Assembly (NCBI GenBank): GCA_946413525.1
Contig: CAMKKZ010000015.1
Location: forward strand, 1 to 64,000
Origin: an uncultured Oribacterium sp.
Lineage (GTDB): Bacteria > Bacillota > Clostridia > Lachnospirales > Lachnospiraceae
Direction of reading: 5' to 3'
Length of the DNA: 64,000 nucleotides
Both the position numbers and the translations under genes were made by a program. This document shows positions 47,365-56,085 of the stretch, piece after piece; within the stretch, counting starts at the first letter, position 1, and each line of letters opens with the position of its first letter. Under the pieces are notes generated by a model. That model saw only the letters and a program-made list of their open reading frames with translations, had not been told where the DNA came from and did not search any database.

Positions 47365-47930
47365 GCTTTCGCGCCTCCTTTCGAAACCTGCTCCTCAAGC
47401 CCTGCTTCCTTCACGTTGAGCGGTTCCTTGCCCATGAGCTTCAGGACATTGTTGAATAATGACTCGGCATCAAATATCACCATCGCGATGCCGGCAATGG
47501 GGATGGGCATATACATGACCTGCTTGCTGAGCCAGGGGAGGCTGGGGTAGAAGCCCTTCGCGCCGATGCCCGTGGCATATTGCCAGCCGACCACGATCAT
47601 GATCCAGGCAAGGATCATAACGCCGATATCCGCCGCGACGTCCAGAACGTTGATCAGGGCCTTCGGAAGATAGCGGTCAAAGCTGGTCATCCGGATATGG
47701 GCGCCCCGGCGAATGGCCAGGGCTGCCGAAAGAACGGCCATGTAGGACATCAGGGTCAGGGTGATTTCCTCCGTCCAGGTCGGCTGCGGGATGAATGATA
47801 CATAACGGCCCAGGACCGTGAAGCTGACGACGAGGATATCCGCGATCAGGAGCAGCTTGCAGATGACCATGAATATCTGGTACATTACGTCATAGAACTT
47901 TTTTAATTTTTTGAGAGTTTCTAATGACAT
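47361..47930 (-). CDS. dctQ: TRAP transporter small permease
   Basis: A 189-residue, four-TM DctQ subunit. It has LLIADILVVSFTVLGRYV, then WTEEITLTLMSYMAVLSAAL, RRGAHIRMTSFDRYLPK and WQYATGIGAKGFYPSLPWL. The ATG at 47930 has AAAGGAGATAGG directly upstream; a TTG at 47945 in frame is part of that ribosome-binding site. It overlaps dctM by 4 bp and lies 168 bp after dctP. Confidence 0.94.
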   Translation of the reverse strand: MSLETLKKLKKFYDVMYQIFMVICKLLLIADILVVSFTVLGRYVSFIPQPTWTEEITLTLMSYMAVLSAALAIRRGAHIRMTSFDRYLPKALINVLDVAADIGVMILAWIMIVVGWQYATGIGAKGFYPSLPWLSKQVMYMPIPIAGIAMVIFDAESLFNNVLKLMGKEPLNVKEAGLEEQVSKGGAKA

Positions 47931-48098
47931 CCTATCTCCTTTCAATTAAAAGTGCAGGAAGAATGGAAAGCTTCCTGCACTCGGTAGGCTCTATGATGGC
48001 GGGGCTGCTCAAAAGCAGCTTTCCTGCCGATTGTTCATTCGCACATTGCGACAATGAAGGATCTGAATTATCCCACGCCATCATTAAAATTACGGATA

Positions 48099-49202
48099 TT
48101 ACTGAAGAGCCTCGATTGCCTCATACAGATCGCTGTAATCCTTTGTTGCTTCCGCGATAACATCCTTGCACTTCTCGATCCACTCGCTCTTGTCAACTTC
48201 CACAACGGTGATCTTGTCGCCGAGCTCCGCAAGGGTATCTTCCTCGATCTTCGCGGAGAGCTCTTTGTTGTACTCCTGGCACTCCTTCGCGGCCTGCTTC
48301 AGGCATGCCTGCTGTGCCGGGGTCAGCTTGTTCCATGCCGCGTCGGTGATGACCAGCTCGATGACGCCGAGCTGATGGCCGTCAAGGATCAGGTAAGGGG
48401 CGACCTCGTAGAAGGAATTGGCCATGTAGTTGCCGACGGGGTTCTCCGCGCCGTCCACAACGCCGGACTGCAGGGACTGGTACAGCTCGCCATAGGAGAT
48501 AACGGTGGCGGCCGCGCCAAAGGCCTCGATCATGCCGACCATGGTCGGGTCGGTGGAAACACGGATCTTCTTGCCCTGGAGGTCAGCAAGGTTGTTGACC
48601 GGCTTGTTCGTGAAAATGTGGCGGAAGCCTTCCTCGCCAAGGAAGAGGCCGTGGAGGCCAAGGCCGTCCTCATAGGGCTCATCCAGGAATTCCTGCGCAA
48701 GATCGCTCGAAGCGAAGTTCCAGAAATGGTCACGGCTTACGAAAACGAAGGGCAGGCAGAGGAGCTTTGACTTCGGCACACCGTAGCCGGTCATCGTGGA
48801 AACGGAAAGACGGGCCATGTCGATGGTGCCGACGCCGCCAACCATGTTGTCAAGGAAGTCGCCTTCCGCGCCGAGGACGCCGCCGCCCTGCACGTCGATC
48901 GTGACGCTGCCGCCGGACAGTTCGTGTACTCTCTCCGCAAAGTGCGTCGCGACCTGGCCGACAACCGTGGTGTCAAGCGGGTTCACTTCCGCATAGACCA
49001 ATGTGACGGCGGGATCGCCGGACGCGTCGCCAGGCTCAGCGGCATCCGCGGCTTCCGCGGCAGCCTCACCGGCCGGCGCTTCCGCCTTCGCGGCCTCGGT
49101 CGCCCCGCCGCCGGCGGAGCCGGATCCGGAACCGCCGCAGGCTGCCAGTACGGAAGCCGCCATGACCGCGCTTAAAATGAGACTGAGTGCTCTTTTCTTC
49201 AT
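48099..49202 (-). CDS. dctP: TRAP transporter substrate-binding lipoprotein
   Basis: A 367-residue DctP-family binding protein. The signal peptide MKKRALSLILSAVMAASVLA ends in the lipobox LAAC, followed by a Gly/Ser/Ala/Glu-rich spacer of about 50 residues. The mature fold has HFAERVHELSGGSVTIDVQG, KLLCLPFVFVSRDHFWNF, GKKIRVSTDPTMVGMIEAFG and GVVDGAENPVGNY (the conserved Arg and Asn region that binds the carboxylate). The ATG at 49202 follows CAGGAGGTTATGTATC. The spacer is longer than usual. The ligand is unknown; the neighbouring lyase-like gene suggests a uronate. Confidence 0.95.
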   Translation of the reverse strand: MKKRALSLILSAVMAASVLAACGGSGSGSAGGGATEAAKAEAPAGEAAAEAADAAEPGDASGDPAVTLVYAEVNPLDTTVVGQVATHFAERVHELSGGSVTIDVQGGGVLGAEGDFLDNMVGGVGTIDMARLSVSTMTGYGVPKSKLLCLPFVFVSRDHFWNFASSDLAQEFLDEPYEDGLGLHGLFLGEEGFRHIFTNKPVNNLADLQGKKIRVSTDPTMVGMIEAFGAAATVISYGELYQSLQSGVVDGAENPVGNYMANSFYEVAPYLILDGHQLGVIELVITDAAWNKLTPAQQACLKQAAKECQEYNKELSAKIEEDTLAELGDKITVVEVDKSEWIEKCKDVIAEATKDYSDLYEAIEALQ

Positions 49203-49325
49203 GATACATAACCTCCTGAAGATAAAAATGAAAAATGTTGTTGTAACTATATCATCCCGCGCTGAGAACGGGGTATGATCGAATTCGTGATATTTGACGA
49301 TAGGGTAAAAACGCATTTCCTGCCT

Positions 49326-49354
49326 ATCATAACATATGAACAGAAAATATGCAA
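49326..49354 (-). promoter_or_regulatory. Promoter of the dctPQM operon
   Basis: On the minus strand TTGCAT (49349-49354), 17-bp spacer, TATGAT (49326-49331). It gives a leader of about 115 nt before dctP. Confidence 0.7.
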
Positions 49355-49439
49355 ATCATTATCGTAGTTTCTGTGAATTTCTCATGAAACCTTTTCTTAT
49401 GAATTTTCCTGTTTTCCTTGCCCTCATAATGACGGCAGT

Positions 49440-49530
49440 CATCGCGGATGAGCCGAATTGTCTCGCAGGCGGTTCGCTGTGTCAGAATTCAGGGTGGCAA
49501 AAACCCACTCTGATAAGGGAGAAGGATATG
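49440..49530 (+). repeat. R2 structured repeat unit
   Basis: GATGAGCCG...CTCGCAGGCGGTTCGCTGTGTCAGAATTCAGGGTGG...CCCACTCTGATAAGGGA; it most resembles the 40040-40335 subtype. The rest of 49203-49730 holds the two promoters and no gene. Confidence 0.75.
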
Positions 49531-49608
49531 GCGGTTCAGGGAGAGTCGTGAAAAATGTCCGCGAAGCATTCTCATAAATAATCTCATAACCCTTTCTTAT
49601 TAAAGTTA

Positions 49609-49637
49609 TAGACTTTCGTAAAACATTTTGATATAAT
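49609..49637 (+). promoter_or_regulatory. Promoter of the FHA-ABC gene
   Basis: TAGACT (49609-49614), 17-bp spacer, then extended -10 TGATATAAT (TATAAT at 49632-49637). A start near 49644 leaves a leader of about 90 nt. Confidence 0.75.
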
Positions 49638-49733
49638 GGCTAAAAATCTACAAAAAGTGGATTACACTTCATTACAGCAAGGGATATTGTGAACTTATAG
49701 TAGTATAAATTTCAAAAAAACAGGAGTGACATG

Positions 49734-52187
49734 ATGGATACAGTCAATCTGATCACGCTCTTTGTTCATGGACAGAAAGTCGGAACATTTGACCTGGACT
49801 CCTACCATAAAAACCATGTCCTGATGGGGCGGGGGACATACCATGGAGAGGAGGGAACGGCGCGCAATGATATTTGCGTGGATCAAAGCTACAGCTTTGT
49901 TTCCAGGGCACAGTGTTCTTTTGTTTTCGAAAACGGGATTTGGAATATCATTGATGATAACAGCAGAAATGGGATCTTCTTTGCCAACGAGAGAATACAT
50001 AGGCGTGAGCTGCTTCACAACGATCAGATCCAGATTGGACATGAAGCGGGTAAAAGGCTGATCCTGCTTTTTACCAGCCATGCCAAAAAAGACCAGCACG
50101 AGGAAAAGTCGGGGTATGCCTTGAAGCCTCAGGGAAGCTTTGTTATTGGTCGTTCGAATGATTGCGATATTGTTATCGATCATCCGATGATTTCACGCAG
50201 GCATTGCGTCATTACCTGCCAAAATGGAAAATATTATGTGCAGGACAAATCCATTAATGGCGTGATCCTTAATGGCCAGCCGCTTCGAAAAGTCGCGATG
50301 CTGCAGCCGAAGGACAGGATATCCATTGGCAACATTTCATTTGTCTTCCAGAACAACAGGCTCTATTCCAAAGAACTGAAAGGAGGGGTGTCCGTCAAGG
50401 TGGAACATCTCTCCAAAAAAGTCGGAAAAGGGGAAAAGTCAAAAAGCATTCTTAAGGATGTCTCCTTCACCATTTCCCCGAACGAGTTTGTGGCGATCGT
50501 TGGGGGCTCAGGCGCCGGAAAAACAACATTGCTCACCTGCATGTCCGGCCTCTCGGAATTCACAGACGGCAATGTCTTCATTGGCGGGGAATCCATTCAG
50601 GATAATAAAAGCAGCCTCGGCAGGCTGATGGGGTACGTGCCGCAGCAGGATATCGTCCATGAATCATTATCATTGGAAAGAATGCTGTATCATTCCGCCC
50701 ATCTCCGCATGCCCATTGATACATCGGAAGAGGAGATCCGCAAAAAGATCGATGAGGTCCTTCGTATCGTGGAACTGGAAGAACACAGGAAGACGCTCAT
50801 AAGCAAGCTTTCCGGCGGCCAGCGCAAGCGCGCGAGCATTGCCGTTGAACTGCTGGGTTCGCCAAAGCTTTTCTTCCTTGACGAGCCGTCCTCGGGGCTT
50901 GACCCCGGAACGGAAAGGCATCTTATGCAGATGTTGAAAAAGCTTGCGGAATCCGGGAAAACAGTCGTCATGGTAACGCATAATGTGCAGAATGTCGATT
51001 TGTGTGATCGGATTATCTGCATGGGGAAGGGAGGGCTCCTGTGTTACTCCGGCTCCCCTAAGAATTCCCTTTCCTTTTTTGGCGCGGAGAGCATGACGGA
51101 TATTTACAATACGCTTAATGAAAACGCGCCTTTGGCGGCAAAAAGATTTGCCTCTCAATCCGGCGCCTCCGAAAGGAAAATCATAAATGTCCGGGCCGGA
51201 AAGGCGGCAAAACCGGCAAGACCAGGCTTTTTGGAGCTGAATCGTCAGTTCCTCGTCATGACCCTTCGCTACGCCGAGATACTGAAGAACAGTATCGGGC
51301 GGCTTGCCTTGCTATTGACGATGCCGATTCTCTTGTCATTCCTTGTCTGTATTGCCTATCAGGCGGACGGGAATCTGTTAAGCACACTGGGCATTTATAT
51401 CCACAGGGTAAGCTATCCTTTCCTGTCGCAAACCGATACCAAAAGCATACTGTTCGCCTTCGCGTGCGCGGCATTCTGGGTTGGGATTTTTAATTCAATA
51501 CAGGAAATCAGCCGGGAGAGGGACATATATGAACGGGAGAAGTTTGCCGGCGTTGACGATACGCAGTATGTGTTCTCCAAATTCTTCATCCTCAGCCTCT
51601 TATGTTTTGTCCAGGCCGTTCTGATGAGCCTTGTTTTCAACGTGCTGACAAATACGACCGCGATAGACCGCGGGGACATCCGTTCGGCGGTGCATCTGGA
51701 AATGCCTTTGAACGGCCTGGTATTTACCGATGGAGGATTGTGGCTGGAGATGTTCCTGACAAGCTTTCTTACGGTTATGGCCGCAATGTGCCTCGGCCTG
51801 GTCATTTCCTCGCTGGTGTCAAATGAGATGGCCATGGTGATCTGCCCGATCTGCCTGCTGCCACAGATTCTGTTTTCCGGAATCGCCAGCAGCCTGACGG
51901 GAATCACGGAAACGGTTTCGAAATTCGTCACCTGCCGCTGGAGCTGCATTGCCTACTATGCCTCTGTTGATATTAATTCCTTCTATGACTCGTATTCGTT
52001 CTCGGCTACCGATGAAGCATGGAGCAAGAGCGATGGGGTCACCGAAGCGGCCTATGATGCCAGCATGACTTATATTGCCGGGCTGAATCCGGTACTTAGC
52101 GCATGGACGGTCCTGGGCCTGATGTGCGTGGTCTGTGTGATAGCCGCGATACTGGTGCTGAAATTCAGAAAGCCGCGTTCCAGGTGA
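49734..52187 (+). CDS. FHA-FHA-ABC ATPase-ABC2 permease fusion (ABCG-like transporter)
   Basis: An 817-residue protein. Two forkhead-associated domains (about 10-112 and 125-212) bind phosphothreonine peptides; the second has GRSNDCDIVIDHPMISRRHC and SINGVILNGQPL. The ABC ATPase (about 220-445) has Walker A GGSGAGKTT (near 257), signature LSGGQRKR (near 358) and Walker B LFFLDEPSSGLDPG (near 378). The ABC2-type membrane domain has about six TM helices (from about 515 to 812) with ISRERDIYEREKFAGV. This half-transporter should dimerise. FHA-ABCG proteins are usually controlled by Ser/Thr kinases, but no kinase is in the window. ATG at 49731 and 49734 both follow AGGAG; the second has better spacing. 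It has its own promoter. Confidence 0.92.
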   Translation: MDTVNLITLFVHGQKVGTFDLDSYHKNHVLMGRGTYHGEEGTARNDICVDQSYSFVSRAQCSFVFENGIWNIIDDNSRNGIFFANERIHRRELLHNDQIQIGHEAGKRLILLFTSHAKKDQHEEKSGYALKPQGSFVIGRSNDCDIVIDHPMISRRHCVITCQNGKYYVQDKSINGVILNGQPLRKVAMLQPKDRISIGNISFVFQNNRLYSKELKGGVSVKVEHLSKKVGKGEKSKSILKDVSFTISPNEFVAIVGGSGAGKTTLLTCMSGLSEFTDGNVFIGGESIQDNKSSLGRLMGYVPQQDIVHESLSLERMLYHSAHLRMPIDTSEEEIRKKIDEVLRIVELEEHRKTLISKLSGGQRKRASIAVELLGSPKLFFLDEPSSGLDPGTERHLMQMLKKLAESGKTVVMVTHNVQNVDLCDRIICMGKGGLLCYSGSPKNSLSFFGAESMTDIYNTLNENAPLAAKRFASQSGASERKIINVRAGKAAKPARPGFLELNRQFLVMTLRYAEILKNSIGRLALLLTMPILLSFLVCIAYQADGNLLSTLGIYIHRVSYPFLSQTDTKSILFAFACAAFWVGIFNSIQEISRERDIYEREKFAGVDDTQYVFSKFFILSLLCFVQAVLMSLVFNVLTNTTAIDRGDIRSAVHLEMPLNGLVFTDGGLWLEMFLTSFLTVMAAMCLGLVISSLVSNEMAMVICPICLLPQILFSGIASSLTGITETVSKFVTCRWSCIAYYASVDINSFYDSYSFSATDEAWSKSDGVTEAAYDASMTYIAGLNPVLSAWTVLGLMCVVCVIAAILVLKFRKPRSR

Positions 52188-52246
52188 CATTCAGGACAAA
52201 CAGGATATCAAATGCAAACAGGGCAGGTCAGGACAAACAGGACAAC

Positions 52247-52290
52247 GAATTTCCTTTGCTTTTTCGTGCGCATTATAAGGGAATGCTGAT
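52247..52290 (-). repeat. R3 dispersed element, partial copy 3
   Basis: GAATTTCCTTTGCTTTTTCGTGCGCATTATAAGGGAATGCTGA in reverse complement matches the left part of 30810-30899. A 9-bp hairpin TAACAAGTC/GACTTGTTA (52301-52323) follows. Confidence 0.65.
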
Positions 52291-52327
52291 CAAGCTATAT
52301 TAACAAGTCTTCCTGACTTGTTATATA

Positions 52328-52431
52328 TGATTCATCGGTCAAAAGTCTCGATGCATACAGTATAAAGTATTTATCCTCATGGTTTTAAAAACCGGATATG
52401 GTATAGCAAAGGACTTTTGACTGGCAAATCA
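52328..52431 (+). mobile_element. R4 MITE-like element, copy 2
   Basis: 104 bp with inverted ends TGATTCATCGGTCAAAAGTC / GACTTTTGACTGGCAAATCA, closely like 29599-29701. No clear flanking duplication. It ends 14 bp before the convergent helicase gene's stop. Confidence 0.7.
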
Positions 52432-52444
52432 TGGATTGATTTCA

Positions 52445-53980
52445 CTAAGACATGCGGTAATCCCTTCCGATTTTCCTCATCACGCCCCAGTAATTTCTTT
52501 CATGTACATCCCTGGCTGCAGCCTGGTTCTTCTTCTGGATTGCGTCCGGAAGAAGGGCATCCGCCCTGGCAAGCCCCTCCTGCGCGCAGCGGCGAATCTC
52601 CGCAAGCTGTTCCTTTGGCAGTCCGGACTCCCGTGCCCTTTGCAAAAGGGAGGAGGCGACGTATTCATACAGTTCATCGGAGAACACCTGCTCCCTGCTG
52701 AAATAACGGAGGAAGAAGGTCTCGTTGTTTTCAAGCCCTGCCAGATAGGCCGCGTCGTCGGAGGACTCCCTTACGTAAATATAATACAGGCAGGCCGCAT
52801 CCTTGTTGTCCGCCCTGCGGATCACCCGGCCAAGGCGCTGGATCCGCTGGCGGCTGACCGAGCTGCTGCTCAGTACAATGGCGATATTCGCGTCCGGGAC
52901 ATCGATGCCCTCATCCAGGCATTTGCAGCTTACGAGGAGCCGGATCTGACTGGTACGGAAAGCCTCCATTATCCTCGTGCGCGCGTCCTTCGACATGCCG
53001 GAATGATAAATCGAGCAGCAGTTCCCAAGTTCCCTGTTCAAAAAACCGGCCATCGTCTGTGCCTGCTCGATCCGTTCGCAAAACAGCAGCACCCTGTCCG
53101 TATCCCTCAGCTTTCTGATGATGGAAAGCGCGCAGAAGACGCGGGCCATGGCCAGGTTGCTGACCTCCTTCCTGCGGTAAGTGGCGATCAGGAAGGCCGC
53201 CGCGGGGTCGGAGGGATCCATGTCCGCCTCCGACGCCAGCCTTTGAACCTTTCGGAGAAATTCATTCCTCGAAAGTCCCTTCAGCTCCTTGTGGATGCTC
53301 AGGAGCGCGCCAAGGCATTTTTGCACGAGATCCGTGAGTTCTACGTATTTCTCCAGCTCCTCAGGCAAAAAAGACGCGGAAACCTCGCAGACTATAAAGG
53401 GGGAGATCACGCCCTCTGCCGCGGCATCATTATAGTCATAACGGTAAATCTGATGGCCCAGGGCGCGCTGAAGCACCTGGTCGTCTTTTGTCCCGAAGGG
53501 CGTCGCGGAAAGCCCGAGGCAATGATAATAGGGCCTCCTTTCCCCCATGTCATCCACAAAGGAGAAGATTTTTCGGTTTTCTTTGCTCTGGTAATGATGG
53601 CACTCGTCGCAGATGAGGAGGACATGGCGGTTCAGGGAGAGATCGCGCCGGATATGTCCGGAGAGCGCAGCCCTTGCGGAGTTCACGATATAGATCATTA
53701 CCCTCCGGGACGGGTCGTCCTGCACGCCTCCGCCGAAAAAACCGGGCCGCCATTCCTCGGAAGGCGCGCGGTGCAGCAGGATTTCCTTCCACTGCCTGGC
53801 CAGGGGAATGGTCGGGACGACGACCTTTACCTGCAGGTTCGGATATTTCCGTTCAAGGCTTGCCAGGGCGGCAATGGCAAAGACGGTCTTCCCGGCTCCG
53901 GTGACGACATTCACGATCCCCCGGTATTCATTTTTCTCCCAGGCACGAAGGCATTCCCGCTGCCAGTCATATAACTGCAT
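52445..53980 (-). CDS. SF2 DEAD/DEAH-type helicase
   Basis: A 511-residue minus-strand helicase. Near the start are YDWQRECLRAW (Q-motif-like) and Walker A VTGAGKT (Lys31). VVPTIPLARQW (Ia), ICDECHH (II, Asp125), GLSATPFG (III), FCERIEQAQTMAGFL (IV), SCKCLDEGIDVPDANIAIVL (V) and RIQRLGRVIRR (VI) are in the usual order, so both RecA-like lobes are intact. No nuclease, methylase or phospholipase D domain is fused. DECHH/SATPFG helicases of this kind are frequent in restriction and defence loci. The ATG at 53980 follows GGAAGGGAG; the frame continues upstream to 54067 through 19-bp repeats and is not used. It is divergent from the 54795-59438 cassette. Confidence 0.9.
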   Translation of the reverse strand: MQLYDWQRECLRAWEKNEYRGIVNVVTGAGKTVFAIAALASLERKYPNLQVKVVVPTIPLARQWKEILLHRAPSEEWRPGFFGGGVQDDPSRRVMIYIVNSARAALSGHIRRDLSLNRHVLLICDECHHYQSKENRKIFSFVDDMGERRPYYHCLGLSATPFGTKDDQVLQRALGHQIYRYDYNDAAAEGVISPFIVCEVSASFLPEELEKYVELTDLVQKCLGALLSIHKELKGLSRNEFLRKVQRLASEADMDPSDPAAAFLIATYRRKEVSNLAMARVFCALSIIRKLRDTDRVLLFCERIEQAQTMAGFLNRELGNCCSIYHSGMSKDARTRIMEAFRTSQIRLLVSCKCLDEGIDVPDANIAIVLSSSSVSRQRIQRLGRVIRRADNKDAACLYYIYVRESSDDAAYLAGLENNETFFLRYFSREQVFSDELYEYVASSLLQRARESGLPKEQLAEIRRCAQEGLARADALLPDAIQKKNQAAARDVHERNYWGVMRKIGRDYRMS

Positions 53981-54008
53981 ATGGCTTAACTCCCTTCCAG
54001 ATATCCGC

Positions 54009-54084
54009 AATCCATAGAATTTTCCACAATCCATGGGATTTTCCGCAATCCATAGAATTTTCCACAATCCATAGAATTTTCCAT
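54009..54084 (+). repeat. 19-bp tandem repeat, four copies
   Basis: AATCCATAGAATTTTCCAC-type units start at 54009, 54028, 54047 and 54066, directly upstream of the helicase gene. Confidence 0.92.
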
Positions 54085-54104
54085 TCCATGGAGGACTGGT
54101 TAAT

Positions 54105-54206
54105 TATAGTAAACGAATTTAATTTCTGCACAATAATCACTAAAAGCAACAAGACACAAAGCCTACTGAACATATCAAAGTGCACTTTCTGAATTCGTTT
54201 ACTATA
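54105..54206 (+). mobile_element. R5 MITE-like element, copy 2 (102 bp)
   Basis: Terminal inverted repeats TATAGTAAACGAATT (54105-54119) and AATTCGTTTACTATA (54192-54206), 15 bp perfect, extended by GCAC/GTGC further inside. Same length as 32511-32612. TA dinucleotides at both edges suggest a TA-targeting family. Confidence 0.8.
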
Positions 54207-54368
54207 TTTATTGACAGCACTGCTGCTTTCCGTTACCCAGAGAACGCAGTGAATCATCTTGTCCATTTATAGAATACCATTATATACGTTTACAGAATAC
54301 CATTTTATACACTTGAAAGATTATCATATTATACGCTTTTAAGATCTCAAGATATACATTTCTTCTAA

Positions 54369-54598
54369 TATTTTCCGATAGATGACGAAACGACTGCTTT
54401 TGATCCAAATGATAGAAAATTTATAGCTTTAGCCAATTTGCATCCAGAGAAACCTTCCATTATAGATGTACAGATGGAAAATGGTGGGGATACATATCGG
54501 CGTTTAAAAAGTATGGCATTATAATACATTTTCTGGATGAGGAATACGCCAAGATGATCTATCAGAAGAAAATTGCCGGGAAGACAAATAGGCTATAG
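54369..54598 (+). pseudogene. Remnant of a PIN-like-domain gene
   Basis: From 54375 the frame reads PIDDETTAFDPNDRKFIALA, continues NLHPEKPSIIDVQMENGGDT and YRRLKSMAL, then stops. The +1-shifted frame continues KKYGIIIHFLDEEYAKMIYQ and stops at 54598. Together they resemble the C-terminal half of PIN-domain-like proteins (F-x-P-N-D-R-K-F...A...HP...I...L...GI-x-I-x-FL). The N-terminal half is missing and the frame is broken, so it is a relic. Confidence 0.6.
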
Positions 54599-54637
54599 TT
54601 TGAAAATGAATACTGATGATATATAAAATTTGAAAAG

Positions 54638-54666
54638 TTGACGAGTTCCTTTTATTATTTTACAAT
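54638..54666 (+). promoter_or_regulatory. Promoter of the 54795-59438 gene cassette
   Basis: TTGACG (54638-54643), 17-bp spacer, TACAAT (54661-54666). The leader of about 120 nt contains a pyrimidine-rich run of CTTGA/CTTAA/TCTTAAT units (54705-54775). Confidence 0.75.
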
Positions 54667-54794
54667 TGTCTCAAGGCAAATCCCTCAGTCGCCGGGAGGC
54701 TAGCCTTTAACTTTAATCTAAACCTTGACTTTGATTTTTACCTTAACCTTGATCTTAATCTTAATCTTAATTAATCCGAAGGAGTGTCCTGACC

Positions 54795-55583
54795 ATGAAC
54801 TATGAAGAGTTTTACGCATCGTTGTCCCCGCTGGGAAGCAATCTGAAAGCATCCGCAAATTCTGTGAGCAAGTATCAGAAAATGATCCTCAGGGATGCGG
54901 ATACCGGCAATTTGTCTGACATGAGGAAATGCCTTGATGCCTTGAAGGAAGCTTCCGCCGCGTTGGAAGACAGTATCGATGCGTATGAGAACGCTATTTC
55001 AGGCTTTGATGTCGCAGGCTACTTTGAAAGTGGGGATTTTGCCCGGCAGCTGCTTTCTTCCTGCGAGGAAAAGGGTGTGGACGTGAAAGGTGAAAAGGGG
55101 ATTTATGAGATGTTCCCCTTCAAAATCCGTATTTCGTCAGAAACGCAAGAGGTCTATATGAACCGGAAAAAGCTGCAAAGCTGCCGTCCTTCCTATATAG
55201 CTGAAACTGTGCACGTAAATCAGGATAAGCTCAATAAGGCGCTTTTCAAAACCGGACCGTTCCTGTCCGAGCTGGCGGACGCGTACGAAATCACCTGTCT
55301 CCGTTCCGGTGCCCGCATCGGGAGCAGCCAGATGCTTACCAAGATTTACAAAAGCCTTGTCCCGATGTCCCGCGCGAGAAAGGAATATGATATGCAGGCC
55401 TTTGCCTTTGACCTGGCGCGCCTTTATGAGGCTGGCCCGGAGGAGTGGATCGATTCAAAGACCGGTCAGCATTATACCTTTGGAACCAGCCGGGACGGGA
55501 AAAGCGGCATACGCGTCCTGGGAAAGACCGGTGTGGAGACTTACATCCTGACCTTCAGCATGATCAATACGGCGGAGGATTGA
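54795..55583 (+). CDS. Unknown protein, first gene of the ATPase cassette
   Basis: A 262-residue protein I do not recognise. Residues 1-70 look like a helical bundle or coiled coil (LKASANSVSKYQKMILRDAD, ...LDALKEASAALEDSIDAYENAI). Residues about 75-262 look like a mixed alpha/beta domain (GEKGIYEMFPFKIRISSETQ, ...VYMNRKKLQSCRPSYIAETV, YDMQAFAFDLARLYEAGP, YTFGTSRDGKSGIRVLGKTG). There is no signal peptide or TM helix, so it is cytoplasmic. The ATG at 54795 follows GAAGGAGTGTCCTGACC. It is transcribed toward the two ATPases 500 bp downstream and may be an adaptor or substrate-recognition subunit (inference from position only). Confidence 0.8.
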   Translation: MNYEEFYASLSPLGSNLKASANSVSKYQKMILRDADTGNLSDMRKCLDALKEASAALEDSIDAYENAISGFDVAGYFESGDFARQLLSSCEEKGVDVKGEKGIYEMFPFKIRISSETQEVYMNRKKLQSCRPSYIAETVHVNQDKLNKALFKTGPFLSELADAYEITCLRSGARIGSSQMLTKIYKSLVPMSRARKEYDMQAFAFDLARLYEAGPEEWIDSKTGQHYTFGTSRDGKSGIRVLGKTGVETYILTFSMINTAED

Positions 55584-55620
55584 CGGGGCAGCAGCGCGGC
55601 ATTTCCCGCAGATCTGCGAT

Positions 55621-55830
55621 TGCCGCAGGGCAGTATCTTCCGAAGACCCGCGCCTATGATTGCCGCAGGACAGTATCTTCCGAAGACCCGCGCCTATGCT
55701 TGCCGCAGGGCAGTATCTTCCGAAGCCCTGCGCCGATGCTTGCCGCAGGGCAGTATCTTCTGAAGACCCGTGCCTATGATTGCCGCAGGGCAGTATCTTC
55801 CGAAGACCCGCGTCTGTGCTTGCCGCAGGG
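55621..55830 (+). repeat. 40-bp tandem repeat, five copies and a part
   Basis: TGCCGCAGGGCAGTATCTTC-type units begin at 55621, 55661, 55701, 55741, 55781 and 55821. The array begins just after the stop of the 54795 gene and lies within the cassette. Confidence 0.95.
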
Positions 55831-55914
55831 CGTGAATGAAAGCATTGAAATATTTCATGAAGATCTCTGCGCATGCAGAAAAGTCGAATGCTGGGCAATG
55901 AATGATGAGGAGGC

Positions 55915-56085
55915 TGGATAACGCGGAGCCATGGATAATATAGAGCCATGAATAACGCGGAGCCATGAATAATGCAAGGCCATGAACAATGCAAGGCCAT
56001 GAATAATGCAAGGCCATGAACAATGCAGGGCCATGAATAATGCAAGGCCATGAATAATGCAGGGCCATGATAATACAAAGCTATG
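55915..56085 (+). repeat. 18-bp tandem repeat, about nine copies
   Basis: Units of the form AATAATGCAAGGCCATG(A) run up to the start of the first ATPase. Each unit contains an SD-like AAGG/AGGG and an ATG. No other gene is seen in 55584-56082. Confidence 0.9.

Noticed and set aside
54705..54775. Pyrimidine-rich CTTGA/CTTAA repeat as a coding leader peptide
   Set aside because: No start codon with a ribosome-binding site opens a frame through it; it is best read as low-complexity leader sequence.
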